DNA of 64,000 nt from SKLM01 sp964575455 (lineage in GTDB: Bacteria > Chloroflexota > Anaerolineae > B4-G1). Both the position numbers and the translations under genes were made by a program. Positions 6,476-15,071 of the stretch are shown piece by piece. The notes below the pieces were generated by a model. That model searched no databases. It was given only the letters and a program-made list of their open reading frames with translations, and was not told the DNA's origin. Every line of letters starts with the position of its first letter. The stretch's first letter is position 1. The DNA lies in assembly GCA_964575455.1 (NCBI GenBank), contig CAZNRX010000014.1, positions 5,796-69,795 of the forward strand, written 5' to 3'.

Positions 6476-8006
6476 GGTGCTTATCTACTACCTGGGCCAT
6501 GGCCTCGAACTCGGGGGCGAGCGCGGGGTAGAGCGCCCGGTAGCGGGGGTAGTAGTCGGCGTAGACGGATGCCGACGATCCCGGCTCCATGCGGTCCGTC
6601 AGGCGGATCACGGCCTCGCAGGCCGCGGGGACGCTGGGGTAGACGCCCGCGCCCACGCTTGCCAGCAGCGCTGCCCCGTAGGCCGCGCCCTCGGTCACAT
6701 TGACGGTTACGATCTCGGTGTCGAGGACATCGGTCAGGATCTGACGCCAGAGTGGGCTTTGGGCTCCTCCGCCCGAAGCGCGCACCTGCTTGATGGAGAG
6801 CCCCAGAGCGCGCATCAGCTCCAGCGAGTCGCGCAGCCCGTAGGAGACGCCCTCCAGCACGGCGCGGGTCATATGGGCCTTGTCGTGCCGCAGCGTCAGC
6901 CCGAAGAAGACGCCCCTGGCATCGGGGTCGGGGTAGGGCGTGCGCTCGCCGCTCAGATAGGGCAGGAAGAGCAGCCCCTCGCAGCCCGCTGGGACGTTGG
7001 CGGCGGACTGGGTGAGGATGTCGTAGGCGTCGCGGCCGGTCTCCTCCGCTTCGGCGCGTTCCAGGTCGCCCAGCGTGTCGCGATACCAGCGGAAGCTGCC
7101 GGCGGCCGACAGCATGACGCCCATCAGGTGCCACGTTCCAGGTACCGCGTGACAGAAGGCGTGCAGCTTGCCCTCCGGCTCCACGCGATAATCGTCCGAC
7201 GCCGCAAAGACCACGCCCGACGTGCCCAGCGTGACGGAGACCAGACCCTCGGTGACGATCCCGGTGCCGACTGCCTGAGCGGCCTGGTCGCCACCGCCGC
7301 CCACCACCGGGGTTCCCGCCAGCAGGCCGGACTCCCGGGCGGCCCAGGCGTTCACATGGGCGCTCACCTCTGACGACTCGGTCACCTCCGGGAGCCACGC
7401 GCGCGGGATGTCCAGAGCCTTCAGCATCTCGTCCGACCAGCGGCGCTGACCGACGTTGAAGAGCGAGGTGCCTGATGCATCCGAGACCTCACTGAAGAAC
7501 TCCCCGGTGAGGCGATAGCGCACGTAGTCCTTGGGCAGCAAAACCTTGGCGACCTGCTGGTAGATGCGAGGCTCGTGCTGGCGCACCCAGAGGATCTTGG
7601 GGGCGGTGAAGCCGGGCAGCACGGGGTTGCCGGTCAACTGGAGTAGGTTCTCCTTGCCCACCTCCTGGGTGATTTGGCTGCATTGCTCCTCTGTGCGTTG
7701 ATCGTTCCACATGATGCAGGGGCGAAGGACGTCGCCCTGGGCGTCGAGCACCACCAGGCCGTGCATCTGACCGGTAAGGCCCACGCCGGCCACGTCCGCA
7801 GGGCTCACGCCGCCCTTCCTGAGCACGCGCTGGATGCTGGTTACTGCAGCGGCCCACCAGTCCGCTGGTTCCTGTTCGGCCCAGAGGGGATGGGGAGTGG
7901 ACATGGGGTACTCGGTCGTGGTGCTGCCCTTCACGACGCCGTCCGAATCAATCAGGAGGGCCTTGGCCCCGGTCGTGCCTACATCGATTCCCAGCAAGTG
8001 GTCCAT
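6447..8006 (-). CDS. xylB: Xylulokinase (FGGY family)
   Basis: 519 aa, slightly longer than the usual 480-500. ATP-dependent phosphorylation of D-xylulose to xylulose 5-phosphate in the cytoplasm. Opens MDHLLGIDVGTTGAKALLID (phosphate-binding loop with the N-terminal catalytic Asp), has GLTGQMHGLVVLD and CIMWNDQR typical of XylB, and VVGGGGDQAAQAVGTG carrying the second catalytic Asp, followed by SVTLGTSGVVF. The last residues (LSPPPSGEG) are encoded by an intergenic palindromic repeat that also gives the TAG stop, so the native tail was probably shorter. With the xylose isomerase homologue it completes a xylose-to-xylulose-5-phosphate route. A 6-bp gap separates it from the small membrane protein upstream. 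Confidence 0.9.
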   Translation of the reverse strand: MDHLLGIDVGTTGAKALLIDSDGVVKGSTTTEYPMSTPHPLWAEQEPADWWAAAVTSIQRVLRKGGVSPADVAGVGLTGQMHGLVVLDAQGDVLRPCIMWNDQRTEEQCSQITQEVGKENLLQLTGNPVLPGFTAPKILWVRQHEPRIYQQVAKVLLPKDYVRYRLTGEFFSEVSDASGTSLFNVGQRRWSDEMLKALDIPRAWLPEVTESSEVSAHVNAWAARESGLLAGTPVVGGGGDQAAQAVGTGIVTEGLVSVTLGTSGVVFAASDDYRVEPEGKLHAFCHAVPGTWHLMGVMLSAAGSFRWYRDTLGDLERAEAEETGRDAYDILTQSAANVPAGCEGLLFLPYLSGERTPYPDPDARGVFFGLTLRHDKAHMTRAVLEGVSYGLRDSLELMRALGLSIKQVRASGGGAQSPLWRQILTDVLDTEIVTVNVTEGAAYGAALLASVGAGVYPSVPAACEAVIRLTDRMEPGSSASVYADYYPRYRALYPALAPEFEAMAQVVDKHLSPPPSGEG

Positions 8007-8012
8007 GTCGTG

Positions 8013-8426
8013 TTATTCCCCCACAGCCTCACGGACCGAGACGGTGTCAGTTCTGGAGGCCATCTTCGGACTCACGTGACTCCACAATGTGAAGGCCAGG
8101 GTCGAGAGAAGCAGCAGGTGAAAACCGATCCGATAGCCGAGCATGGCCCAAGGCTGGAACATCCCGACCACCCCCAGAAGGATACCGGCAATAGTGGCGC
8201 CCTCAATCAGGCTGTAGAGCCGCCGGGGGATCTCGCCGCCGAGTTCCGACGATGCAAAGGCGATGAGAAATATGAAAGCCATCAAGATGGCAAGGAAGAC
8301 GGTGAGGAATGAGGCGACCTGTCCTGCCAATGAGGGCAGCAGGCCTGGCAGGATGAGGCGCAGAATCAAGAGCACGGCCACCACAATGCCGCCTGTTATC
8401 AGAGGACGGAAGCGTTTGGTCGTCAT
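8013..8426 (-). CDS. Small four-helix integral membrane protein, unknown function
   Basis: 137 aa starting at an ATG with AAAGGAGAG upstream. Hydrophobic stretches near residues 10-32, 35-60, 78-93 and 97-115 suggest four membrane helices; the tail is polar. I recognise no family. It is only 6 bp from xylulokinase, so the two are probably co-transcribed. It could be an accessory membrane component, but no specific role can be claimed. Confidence 0.7.
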   Translation of the reverse strand: MTTKRFRPLITGGIVVAVLLILRLILPGLLPSLAGQVASFLTVFLAILMAFIFLIAFASSELGGEIPRRLYSLIEGATIAGILLGVVGMFQPWAMLGYRIGFHLLLLSTLAFTLWSHVSPKMASRTDTVSVREAVGE

Positions 8427-8470
8427 AATCTCTCCTTTGATCTAGCGAGTGGAGGTGGGGGAGGGTAGTT

Positions 8471-8520
8471 CGGCGGCACTGCGGCGGCACTTCGCTCCGC
8501 TACGAGCCGCACTACGAGCT
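8471..8520. repeat. Dispersed hairpin repeat (family B variant)
   Basis: CGGCGGCACTGCGGCGGCAC...TACGAGCCGCACTACGAGC. Divergent copy with the shared GCACTACGA end, in the 147-bp gap between the membrane protein and the Gfo/Idh/MocA gene. Nothing else is evident in that gap. Confidence 0.55.
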
Positions 8521-8573
8521 GGGCAGAGCCGCGCCCTCCCACACCTTATTCGCGTCCTTCGTGATCCCGATCG

Positions 8574-9773
8574 CTAGTAGTTGATGTCCACTCGCGTCTT
8601 CTTGGCGGCCGATTCGAGGATGGCGTCACAGACCACGGCTGTGCGATAGCCGTCTTCGAACGTCGCCCCGTAGGGAGCGATATCCTTGTCGTTGACGATA
8701 CAATCCAGGAGATGGTTGATCTCGTGCACGAAGGTGTGCTCCCAGCCGATGATGTGCCCGTGTGGCCACCAGTTCTCTATCCAGGGGTGGTAACCCTCGG
8801 TGACGAGCACGTTTGTCCATCCGGCCGTCTCCTTCGGCTCGTGGTCGCGGTAGAAGATCTCGAACTCGTTGAACCGCTCCAGGTTGAAGCGCACGCTGGC
8901 CTTCTCCCCGTTGATCTCGAAGCAGTTGTAGTTCTTGCGACCGAGCCCGAATCGCGTCGCTTCGAAGGTGCCGAGTGCGCCGTTCTCGAACTCGACGGCC
9001 GTCACGAAGGCGTCGTCCACGTCCACCTCCCCCATCGTGTCCGGGTCGCCGGGCAGGGGGCGCTCCTTGATGAACGTCTTGGTGTAGGCCATCAGGCTGT
9101 CGATGCCGCCAACGAGGAAGTGCGCCAGGTCGATGATGTGCGCACCGAGGTCGCCGAGCGCACCGCTTCCGGCCACCTCCTTGTCCATTCGCCACCACTT
9201 CGGCGCGTTGTAGTGCGCCATGATCCATTCCTGCAGGTAGACGGCGCGCCAGTGGTAGATCTCGCCCAGGGCACCATCGTCGATCAGCTCCCTGATCTGA
9301 CGAACTGCCGGGACGAAGCGGTAGTTGAAGGCCGTCATATGCTTGACGCCGGCATCTTCGACGGCGTCCAGCATTCGTTTCGCCTCCTCGGTGTTGCGCG
9401 CCAACGGTTTCTCGCACAGCACGTGTTTGCCCGCCTGAGCGGCCGCGATGCACGGCTCGGCGTGCATGTTGTTCGGACCGCCGTTGTCGAAGAGGTGGAC
9501 GCGGTCATCCTCCAGCATCTCGCGCCAGTCCGTGTAGTAGCCCTCGTAGCCGAAGCGACGCGCCGCTTCCGCGACGGCATCCTCGGTGCGTCCGCAGACA
9601 GCCACCAGACGGGGAATCGCCACCGGTGGATACATGATGTAGGGCATCTTCTTGTAGCCGTTGACGTGGGCCTTTCCCATGAAGGCGTAGCCCAGCATCC
9701 CTACGCCAATCTCTGGAGCTTCGGCCTCGGCCTTGGCTCCGGCCATCGTCGTGAATCCAGTCTCCTCGGGCAT
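8574..9773 (-). CDS. Gfo/Idh/MocA family oxidoreductase
   Basis: 399 aa from the ATG at 9773 (AAGGAGG seven bases upstream). NAD(P)-dependent oxidation of a sugar, inositol or sugar derivative. The Rossmann start is GVGMLGYAFMGKAHVNGYKK (about 24-42); CEKPLARN (Glu121-Lys122-Pro123) carries the family's catalytic lysine; GDLGAHIIDLAHF carries the C-terminal Asp/His pair. The N-terminal 20 residues are a low-complexity Ala/Glu extension. It lies among TIM-barrel epimerases in the ROK-headed cluster, a pairing common in bacteria that oxidise a sugar to its 3-keto form and then isomerise or cleave it. Confidence 0.9.
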   Translation of the reverse strand: MPEETGFTTMAGAKAEAEAPEIGVGMLGYAFMGKAHVNGYKKMPYIMYPPVAIPRLVAVCGRTEDAVAEAARRFGYEGYYTDWREMLEDDRVHLFDNGGPNNMHAEPCIAAAQAGKHVLCEKPLARNTEEAKRMLDAVEDAGVKHMTAFNYRFVPAVRQIRELIDDGALGEIYHWRAVYLQEWIMAHYNAPKWWRMDKEVAGSGALGDLGAHIIDLAHFLVGGIDSLMAYTKTFIKERPLPGDPDTMGEVDVDDAFVTAVEFENGALGTFEATRFGLGRKNYNCFEINGEKASVRFNLERFNEFEIFYRDHEPKETAGWTNVLVTEGYHPWIENWWPHGHIIGWEHTFVHEINHLLDCIVNDKDIAPYGATFEDGYRTAVVCDAILESAAKKTRVDINY

Positions 9774-9914
9774 AGCGTCCTCCTTACTAGAGTTAAGCAA
9801 GCGGCTAGACCTTTAGGGTTTCAGCAGACATGCACCCGCAATACACCCTCTGTTGCCATACATCCTCCGGACGCATCGAAGGGGTGCCGACGCAAACTCT
9901 AGAGGTCTAGGGCA

Positions 9915-10913
9915 CTAGTCGCCTGCAAATGCGGCGTCGAAAGCGGCTTCCGATGGCGTGAAATCCTGGCTGCGCACCATCTGCAGCGCCTCCTGCGCCC
10001 CCCATTCGCGATCCATGCCGCTGTCCTCCCACTCGATGGAGAGTGGGCCCTCGTAACCGATGCGGTTGAGAGCGCGGATGATCTGGTCCCAGCTGACGTC
10101 TCCGCGTCCCGGCGAGACGAAGTCCCACCCGCGCTGCGGGTCACCGAAGGGGAGGTGTGACGACAGGATGCTGTTGCGTCCGTTGAGCTGGACGCGCGAG
10201 TCCTTCACGTGCATGTGGAAGATCCGGTCAGCAAACTCGTCGACGAAGAAGACCGGGTCGATGAACTGATGCACGAAGTGGCTGGGGTCGAAGTTGAAGC
10301 CGAAGCTTGGATGGTGGTCTACGGCCTCCAGGGCCCGATGCGCCGTGACGATGTCGTAGGCGATCTCGGTCGGGTGCACCTCCAGCGCATACTTGACGTC
10401 CTCCTCCTTGAAGACGTCCAGGATCGGCAGCCAGCGGTTGGCGAAGTCCTCGTAGCCGGCGTCGATGACGTCCTGGCCGGTGGGTGGGAAGAAGTAGAAC
10501 TTGCCCCATATGCTGCTGCCGGTGAAGCCGTTGACGACGTCGACGCCGAACAGCTTGGCAGCATGGGCCGTGTTCTTCACCTCCTCGGCGGCGCGCTCAC
10601 GCACACCCTCGGGGTCGCCGTCGCCCCAGATACGCGGCGGCAGAACCGCCTTGTGGCGCTCGTCAATCGGGTCGCAGACGCACTGGCCCACCAGATGGGT
10701 GCTGATGGCGAAGCACTGCAGCCCGTGTTTCTTCAGTACGTCCCACTTCTCGCTCACGTAGGCGTCATCTTCGAGGGCTTTGTCCACCTCGAAGTGGTCG
10801 CCCCAGCAGGCGAGCTCCAGGCCGTCGAACCCCCATTCGCTGGCTTTCTCGGCCAGTGTCTCCAGAGGCAGGTCGGCCCACTGTCCCGTGAACAGGGTGA
10901 CTGGTCGTGACAT
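9915..10913 (-). CDS. Sugar phosphate isomerase/epimerase-type TIM barrel (AP_endonuc_2 family)
   Basis: 332 aa. Xylose-isomerase-like TIM barrel with the usual metal ligands: EVHPTE (Glu), FDPSHF (Asp, His), HMHVKD (His) and IEWED (Glu). Begins MSRPVTLFTGQWADLPLETL. Start supported by GGGAGG. Members epimerise, isomerise or dehydrate sugars and inositol intermediates. It is most like the protein at 26216-27178 in ligand layout. With the Gfo/Idh/MocA gene 141 bp downstream it may act on the same keto-sugar; substrate unknown. Confidence 0.85.
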   Translation of the reverse strand: MSRPVTLFTGQWADLPLETLAEKASEWGFDGLELACWGDHFEVDKALEDDAYVSEKWDVLKKHGLQCFAISTHLVGQCVCDPIDERHKAVLPPRIWGDGDPEGVRERAAEEVKNTAHAAKLFGVDVVNGFTGSSIWGKFYFFPPTGQDVIDAGYEDFANRWLPILDVFKEEDVKYALEVHPTEIAYDIVTAHRALEAVDHHPSFGFNFDPSHFVHQFIDPVFFVDEFADRIFHMHVKDSRVQLNGRNSILSSHLPFGDPQRGWDFVSPGRGDVSWDQIIRALNRIGYEGPLSIEWEDSGMDREWGAQEALQMVRSQDFTPSEAAFDAAFAGD

Positions 10914-10954
10914 GGTTTTGTCCTCCCTATGCTAGTGTATTGCGTGTCGCTACT

Positions 10955-10976
10955 GGTCGGGTATGGAAACCCGACC
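10955..10976. repeat. Single family A palindrome
   Basis: GGTCGGGT-ATGGAA-ACCCGACC, a perfect 8-bp inverted repeat with a 6-base loop, in the 101-bp gap between two epimerase genes. Same core as the arrays at 177-473 and 28700-29050. Confidence 0.85.
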
Positions 10977-11014
10977 TACGTGTATAACGCTATCGGCCAT
11001 CCGCTGTGCTTGTC

Positions 11015-11860
11015 TCACTCGGCGCCCAGGGACTTGAGATACTCATAGCTCTTCAACATGTTCTCGTCGCCGCCGATCTCCAGGGTCGAGTACTCCAGCC
11101 CCGGCGCGTCTTTTAGGACCTCAAAGACGCCGGCGATGTCGATCACGCCCTCTCCCAGGGGGATGGGGCTGAACCCGCAGCCGTAGACCTCGCCGCGCTG
11201 CTCCTCCCACTCCGCGGGCAGGTCCTTCCAGTGCACGTGCCAGACCCGGTCGCGGAACGTCTCGGCGAACTCCACCGGATCGCTGCCCCCAAGCCAGGAG
11301 TTGCCCGTATCCAGGCCTATGCCTACGTGATCCGGATTCCCCAGTCTGTCGAGGATAGCCTGCATCCCCTCGATCGAGTCCGTCAAGATACCATGGGGCT
11401 CGAGCAGGAGCTGCACCCCCATAGCTTCCGCGAGGCGGACCGGCTCGTGCAGCTTCTCGGCCACGATGAAGACCTTTTCGTCGTAGGATAGGTTGTGGCC
11501 CCACTCAGAGGTCGGGTCGCCCTCGGTGGTGATCACGTGCTTAACGCCCGTGCCGGCGGCGAGCCTGATGGCTTTCATGACCTCCGCGGTCGCATACCGC
11601 GCTGGTGAGCTGGGATCGAGCAGGTTGGCGTGCGCGCAAACACTGGTGATCGTCAAGCCATACTTGCCGAACAGGTCGAGAACGTCCTTCGGATTGTCAT
11701 CCAGGCTGACTGTGGCGGTGAAGCCGAACTCACGCCCCAGCAGTCCGCCGGGATGGTTATCTGTGATGTCAGCGTACTTGAAGCCCAAGTCTGCAATACG
11801 CTGCAGTTGATGATCCAAGGTCTGAAATGGGTCGACCAGGGCGAAGCATCCTACTTTCAT
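11015..11860 (-). CDS. Sugar phosphate isomerase/epimerase-type TIM barrel
   Basis: 281 aa. Ligand motifs LLLEPHG (Glu), IGLDTGNS (Asp), WHVHWKD (His) and STLEIGGDE (Glu) place it in the xylose-isomerase-like barrel family. Start has GGGAGG upstream. It is distinct in sequence from its neighbours at 9915 and 15072, so the set looks like separate enzymes rather than a recent duplication. A hydroxypyruvate-isomerase or keto-sugar epimerase activity is possible. Confidence 0.83.
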   Translation of the reverse strand: MKVGCFALVDPFQTLDHQLQRIADLGFKYADITDNHPGGLLGREFGFTATVSLDDNPKDVLDLFGKYGLTITSVCAHANLLDPSSPARYATAEVMKAIRLAAGTGVKHVITTEGDPTSEWGHNLSYDEKVFIVAEKLHEPVRLAEAMGVQLLLEPHGILTDSIEGMQAILDRLGNPDHVGIGLDTGNSWLGGSDPVEFAETFRDRVWHVHWKDLPAEWEEQRGEVYGCGFSPIPLGEGVIDIAGVFEVLKDAPGLEYSTLEIGGDENMLKSYEYLKSLGAE

Positions 11861-11991
11861 TCATTAACCTCCCATTCGTCGAAAGAACCGGCTCAAGAAT
11901 GCCGAACCTCAACCCAATACGTCCAACCGGGCGGTCGGTTCGGAATGCATCTGCTCCGAGCCTAAGGCTCGGAGCGGACGTCGTGAAAAGA

Positions 11992-13230
11992 TTAGTAAAC
12001 GCCGTACTCCTTAGTGACCTCGAACATCGCCTTGACGTTCTCTGGCTTGGCCTCGTCGAGCATCACGGACGTGTCCATGATGTAGCCTCCGCCTGGAGCA
12101 CAGGTGTCGATGAGCCTCTTGGCGTGGTCGCGGACCTCATCTGGCGTGCCAGTCAGCAGCAGGTAACTGGGCAGGTTGCCCGAGATGCACGCGGTATCGC
12201 CGAGCGTCTCCTTGGCCTTCGCCATGTCCATCGTTGCGAAGTGGAACCAGACCTTGCCCGGCGGCACCTCGGTGAAGTACTTGAGGCGCGGCCTCTCGTC
12301 GCCCTCGAAGTAGATGACCGGGGTGATGTCGTGGGCGATGAGCTCCTCGATGACTGTGCGCAGAGGCGGCCAGTAGAACTTGGCGTACTGCTCATCGGAC
12401 ATGAAGCCCGCCGACCCCTTGTGCGGCCAGATCCAGCAGAACGGCAAATCGGCTCCGGCGGCGCCCAGTCCATACTCGATGGAAATCTGAGTGGCCTTGT
12501 CGATGGCCTTGAGCAGCTTGTCCGGGCGTCGGATGATGTCGCCCATGATGCCCCGAGTGCCCCGCAGGGTGTCACCGATGATGTCGAAGGGCGTCCAGTC
12601 CAAGCCAGCGTATGCCTGAGGGAACCCCTTCTCCTTGATCTCCTGGCCGTACTGGCCAAGCGAGGCGAACCACTCCCCGAGCTCACTGCCAGCCTGGGTG
12701 AGAGTCTGCAACGCCTCGCGCATCTCGTCGCCGGCGAAAGGCGTGAACAGGCCGGTCCAGCCGAACCACATCATGCGGCGCATGGGCGGGTAGTTGGCAA
12801 AGGGCTCGAGGGCCTCGAAGGAGCGGGGGAGCCACTTGCTCGCCAGGAAGTGCGACGGGTCGTAGAGGAACTCGTCGTACTCATCGGCTGTCATGTACTC
12901 GCCCTCGATGAACTGGTACATGGTGTTATCTGGCAGCCCGTGCCCGGCCCACTTGAACCACTTGATGCCGAGGGTCTCCATCGGTTTGGAGGGATAGGCG
13001 AAGATCGGGCCGAAGTCAGCGTCGGGCTCAAAGTCGTCGACGAACTTGTGGCACGCTTCGCGCGCCAGCGCATAGTCCTCCATCGCGTCCTTGAAGGTGA
13101 CACCAGCATACTCGTACGGGAAGAGCTGGTACGGACCGACGATCGGCACGCGGTCCGGTTCCTTGAGGGCGACAGCGTCGAGGATACGCTGTTTCCTTTC
13201 GTCATAGAGCTCTTTGGCTGTCTTTGTCAT
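11992..13230 (-). CDS. URO-D/MtaA-type methyltransferase family protein
   Basis: 412 aa, uroporphyrinogen-decarboxylase-fold protein. Relatives without a haem role transfer methyl groups to or from corrinoid proteins. DRVPIVGPYQLFPYEYAG near the start and ACISGNLPSYLLLTGTPDEV near residues 340-365 are family features. The zinc-ligand HxCG segment of MtaA-type members is replaced by YFEG (307-310), so metal handling differs. It is 1 bp from the corrinoid protein gene upstream, strong evidence of co-translation and a shared methyl-transfer role. Within a sugar operon the methyl donor may be a methoxy-sugar; that is inference. Start has GGTGGAG upstream. Confidence 0.82.
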   Translation of the reverse strand: MTKTAKELYDERKQRILDAVALKEPDRVPIVGPYQLFPYEYAGVTFKDAMEDYALAREACHKFVDDFEPDADFGPIFAYPSKPMETLGIKWFKWAGHGLPDNTMYQFIEGEYMTADEYDEFLYDPSHFLASKWLPRSFEALEPFANYPPMRRMMWFGWTGLFTPFAGDEMREALQTLTQAGSELGEWFASLGQYGQEIKEKGFPQAYAGLDWTPFDIIGDTLRGTRGIMGDIIRRPDKLLKAIDKATQISIEYGLGAAGADLPFCWIWPHKGSAGFMSDEQYAKFYWPPLRTVIEELIAHDITPVIYFEGDERPRLKYFTEVPPGKVWFHFATMDMAKAKETLGDTACISGNLPSYLLLTGTPDEVRDHAKRLIDTCAPGGGYIMDTSVMLDEAKPENVKAMFEVTKEYGVY

Positions 13231-13231
13231 C

Positions 13232-13867
13232 TTACTCCACCCCTAACCACTGCTTGGCGAGCCTGACGGCCGCCGTTGCGTCCGGGCCGTAGGCATCGGC
13301 GCCAATGTACTCCAGGACGCCCTCGTTCATTGGAGCGCCGCCGACCATGATTTTCACCTCGTCGCGGAGATCGGCCTGGCTGATGGCCTCCACCGTCTTC
13401 CTCATCGCATTGTAGGCCAGGGTCAGGAAGCCGCTCAAGCCCACGATCTCCGGGTTTACCTCGTTGATCGTCTGGACAAAGGTCTGCGCCGACACATCGA
13501 CCCCCAGGTTGTGAACCTCGAAGTTGTTGGCGTCGAGCATGAAGGCGACGATATCCTTGCCGATGTCGTGAATGTCTCCAGCGACCGTGCCGATGACGAC
13601 GGTGCCCACCGGCTCGGCCGTCACACCCTTCTCCTCGATCTGGGGCTTGACCATCTCGGCGATCTCGGCCAGGACATCGCCGGCGATGACCAACTGGGGG
13701 AGGAAATACTCCCCCTGGTCATATCGGTCGCCGACGACTCCCATGGCCTCGCGGCTGGCGTCGAGAACGGCCTGTGGATCCTCGCCATCCTCCAGCATCT
13801 GACGTGCCAGCGTCAGGGCCTCTTCTTCTCGCATGTCTGCAAGCGCCTCGATAAGCTGATCTTTCAT
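13232..13867 (-). CDS. Corrinoid (cobalamin-binding) methyl-carrier protein, MtaC/MtbC type
   Basis: 211 aa. An N-terminal helical cap domain (about 1-85) is followed by a B12-binding Rossmann domain. The cobalt-ligand motif DxHxxG is present as GDIHDIGKDI with Asp98, His100 and Gly103; later GLSGFLTLAY and VMVGGAPMNE match the cofactor-tail pocket. Such proteins shuttle a methyl group between two methyltransferases. Start has GAGGAG seven bases upstream. Partner is the URO-D-type protein directly downstream. No reductive activator gene (RACo/RamA type) and no cobalamin riboswitch-like leader is visible near it. Confidence 0.92.
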   Translation of the reverse strand: MKDQLIEALADMREEEALTLARQMLEDGEDPQAVLDASREAMGVVGDRYDQGEYFLPQLVIAGDVLAEIAEMVKPQIEEKGVTAEPVGTVVIGTVAGDIHDIGKDIVAFMLDANNFEVHNLGVDVSAQTFVQTINEVNPEIVGLSGFLTLAYNAMRKTVEAISQADLRDEVKIMVGGAPMNEGVLEYIGADAYGPDATAAVRLAKQWLGVE

Positions 13868-13931
13868 TTAGCTACTCCTCTTCATAGCGATAGGGTGAAG
13901 CCTCCAACTTCACCGCTCTTTGGGCTTGTGT

Positions 13932-15008
13932 CTACGGTGTGACCTGCACCTTGATCGGATCGTCGACCCGGTCCTTGAGATCGCGAATGGCCTCCTCCGC
14001 CTCCTCCAGCGGGACCGTATGGGTGACCAACGACTCAACGTCGAGCAGCCCCGAGGAGATCGCTCGAATCGCCTCTGGCCACGTCCCGGGGGCCAGCCAG
14101 GAGAAGCGGATCTCCTTATCCATCGTGTGCGTCTCCAGGGCCGGCACGTGGATCACGTCGTCCTCGTCGGGGAGGCCGAAGTGGACCAGGATCGCCGCCG
14201 GGCCCGTGTACGCCAGCGCCTGCTCGAAGGCCTCGTTGGAGCTGGTGGGGACGATGGCGCGGTCGGCCATGGCCCCGTCGGTCACGTCGGCGATGGCGGC
14301 TTTCAGGTCGTCAGCGTAGTAGGGGGACGTCTCATCCCGAACGTTGAAGACGTAGTCCGCCCCGCGCTTCTTGCCCTCCTCCAGGCGGTAGTCCCGCGTG
14401 CCGATGAGGGCCACCTTGCCCGCGCCAATTGACTTGGCGAGCTGTATCATCATCATACCCATCGGGCCGGGCCCGGAGACCACCACAAACTGCCCCATCT
14501 TGATGTCCAGCTTGTTCATCCCGTAGACGGCGCAGGCCAGGGGCTCTGTGAAGGCCCCGGCGGCGTAGCTGACGTCGCCGGGAAGCTGGAAGAGACCGGT
14601 GTAGCGGGACACGGTATACTCGGCGAACGCCCCGTCCGCCGAGACGCCGGGCACGTGGAGGTTCTCGCAGAGGTTCGTATGACCGGCAGCGCACGCGTAG
14701 CAGGCGTTGCAGTGCTGCACGGGGTTGACCACCACCCGATCGCCCGGCTCGAACAGGCCAAGCGACTTGGGTACCGCGCCGACCTCTACCACGTCACCCG
14801 TGAACTCATGGCCGAGCACAATGGGCCCCTTGCCGGTCGGCGTGCCCACGGGGCTCAAGCCGTAGTAGTAGGAGATGTCTGAACCGCAGATGCCGCAGTT
14901 CCTCACCCTCACCAGTACGTCTACGTCGGTCACCTCTGGAACGGGGACCTCCTCCAGCTCCATTTTCTCGGCCTCGTAGAAGACCTGGGCTTTCATTTTC
15001 TCTGTCAT
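13932..15008 (-). CDS. Zinc-dependent medium-chain alcohol/polyol dehydrogenase
   Basis: 358 aa starting at the second in-frame ATG (15008), seven bases from AGGAGG; the first ATG at 15014 is only one base away. Catalytic zinc motif NCGICGSD and GHEFTG, structural zinc cysteines in CNACYACAAGHTNLC, and VVSGPGPMGMMM as the NAD(P)-binding Rossmann loop. Closest in style to sorbitol, threonine or galactitol-1-phosphate dehydrogenases. It probably oxidises a secondary alcohol of a polyol or sugar acid. Lies between the corrinoid protein and another epimerase. Confidence 0.88.
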   Translation of the reverse strand: MTEKMKAQVFYEAEKMELEEVPVPEVTDVDVLVRVRNCGICGSDISYYYGLSPVGTPTGKGPIVLGHEFTGDVVEVGAVPKSLGLFEPGDRVVVNPVQHCNACYACAAGHTNLCENLHVPGVSADGAFAEYTVSRYTGLFQLPGDVSYAAGAFTEPLACAVYGMNKLDIKMGQFVVVSGPGPMGMMMIQLAKSIGAGKVALIGTRDYRLEEGKKRGADYVFNVRDETSPYYADDLKAAIADVTDGAMADRAIVPTSSNEAFEQALAYTGPAAILVHFGLPDEDDVIHVPALETHTMDKEIRFSWLAPGTWPEAIRAISSGLLDVESLVTHTVPLEEAEEAIRDLKDRVDDPIKVQVTP

Positions 15009-15071
15009 TAGCATGCCTCCTCAGTGGTCTGTGTCCTCCGAGGTCCTCTGTGACCTCGGAGGATCTTGCGT

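Noticed and set aside
13868..13931. Cobalamin riboswitch near the corrinoid gene
   Set aside because: The gap is only 64 bp and contains just a small GGTGAAG/CTTCACC hairpin, too short for a riboswitch and lacking the B12-box.
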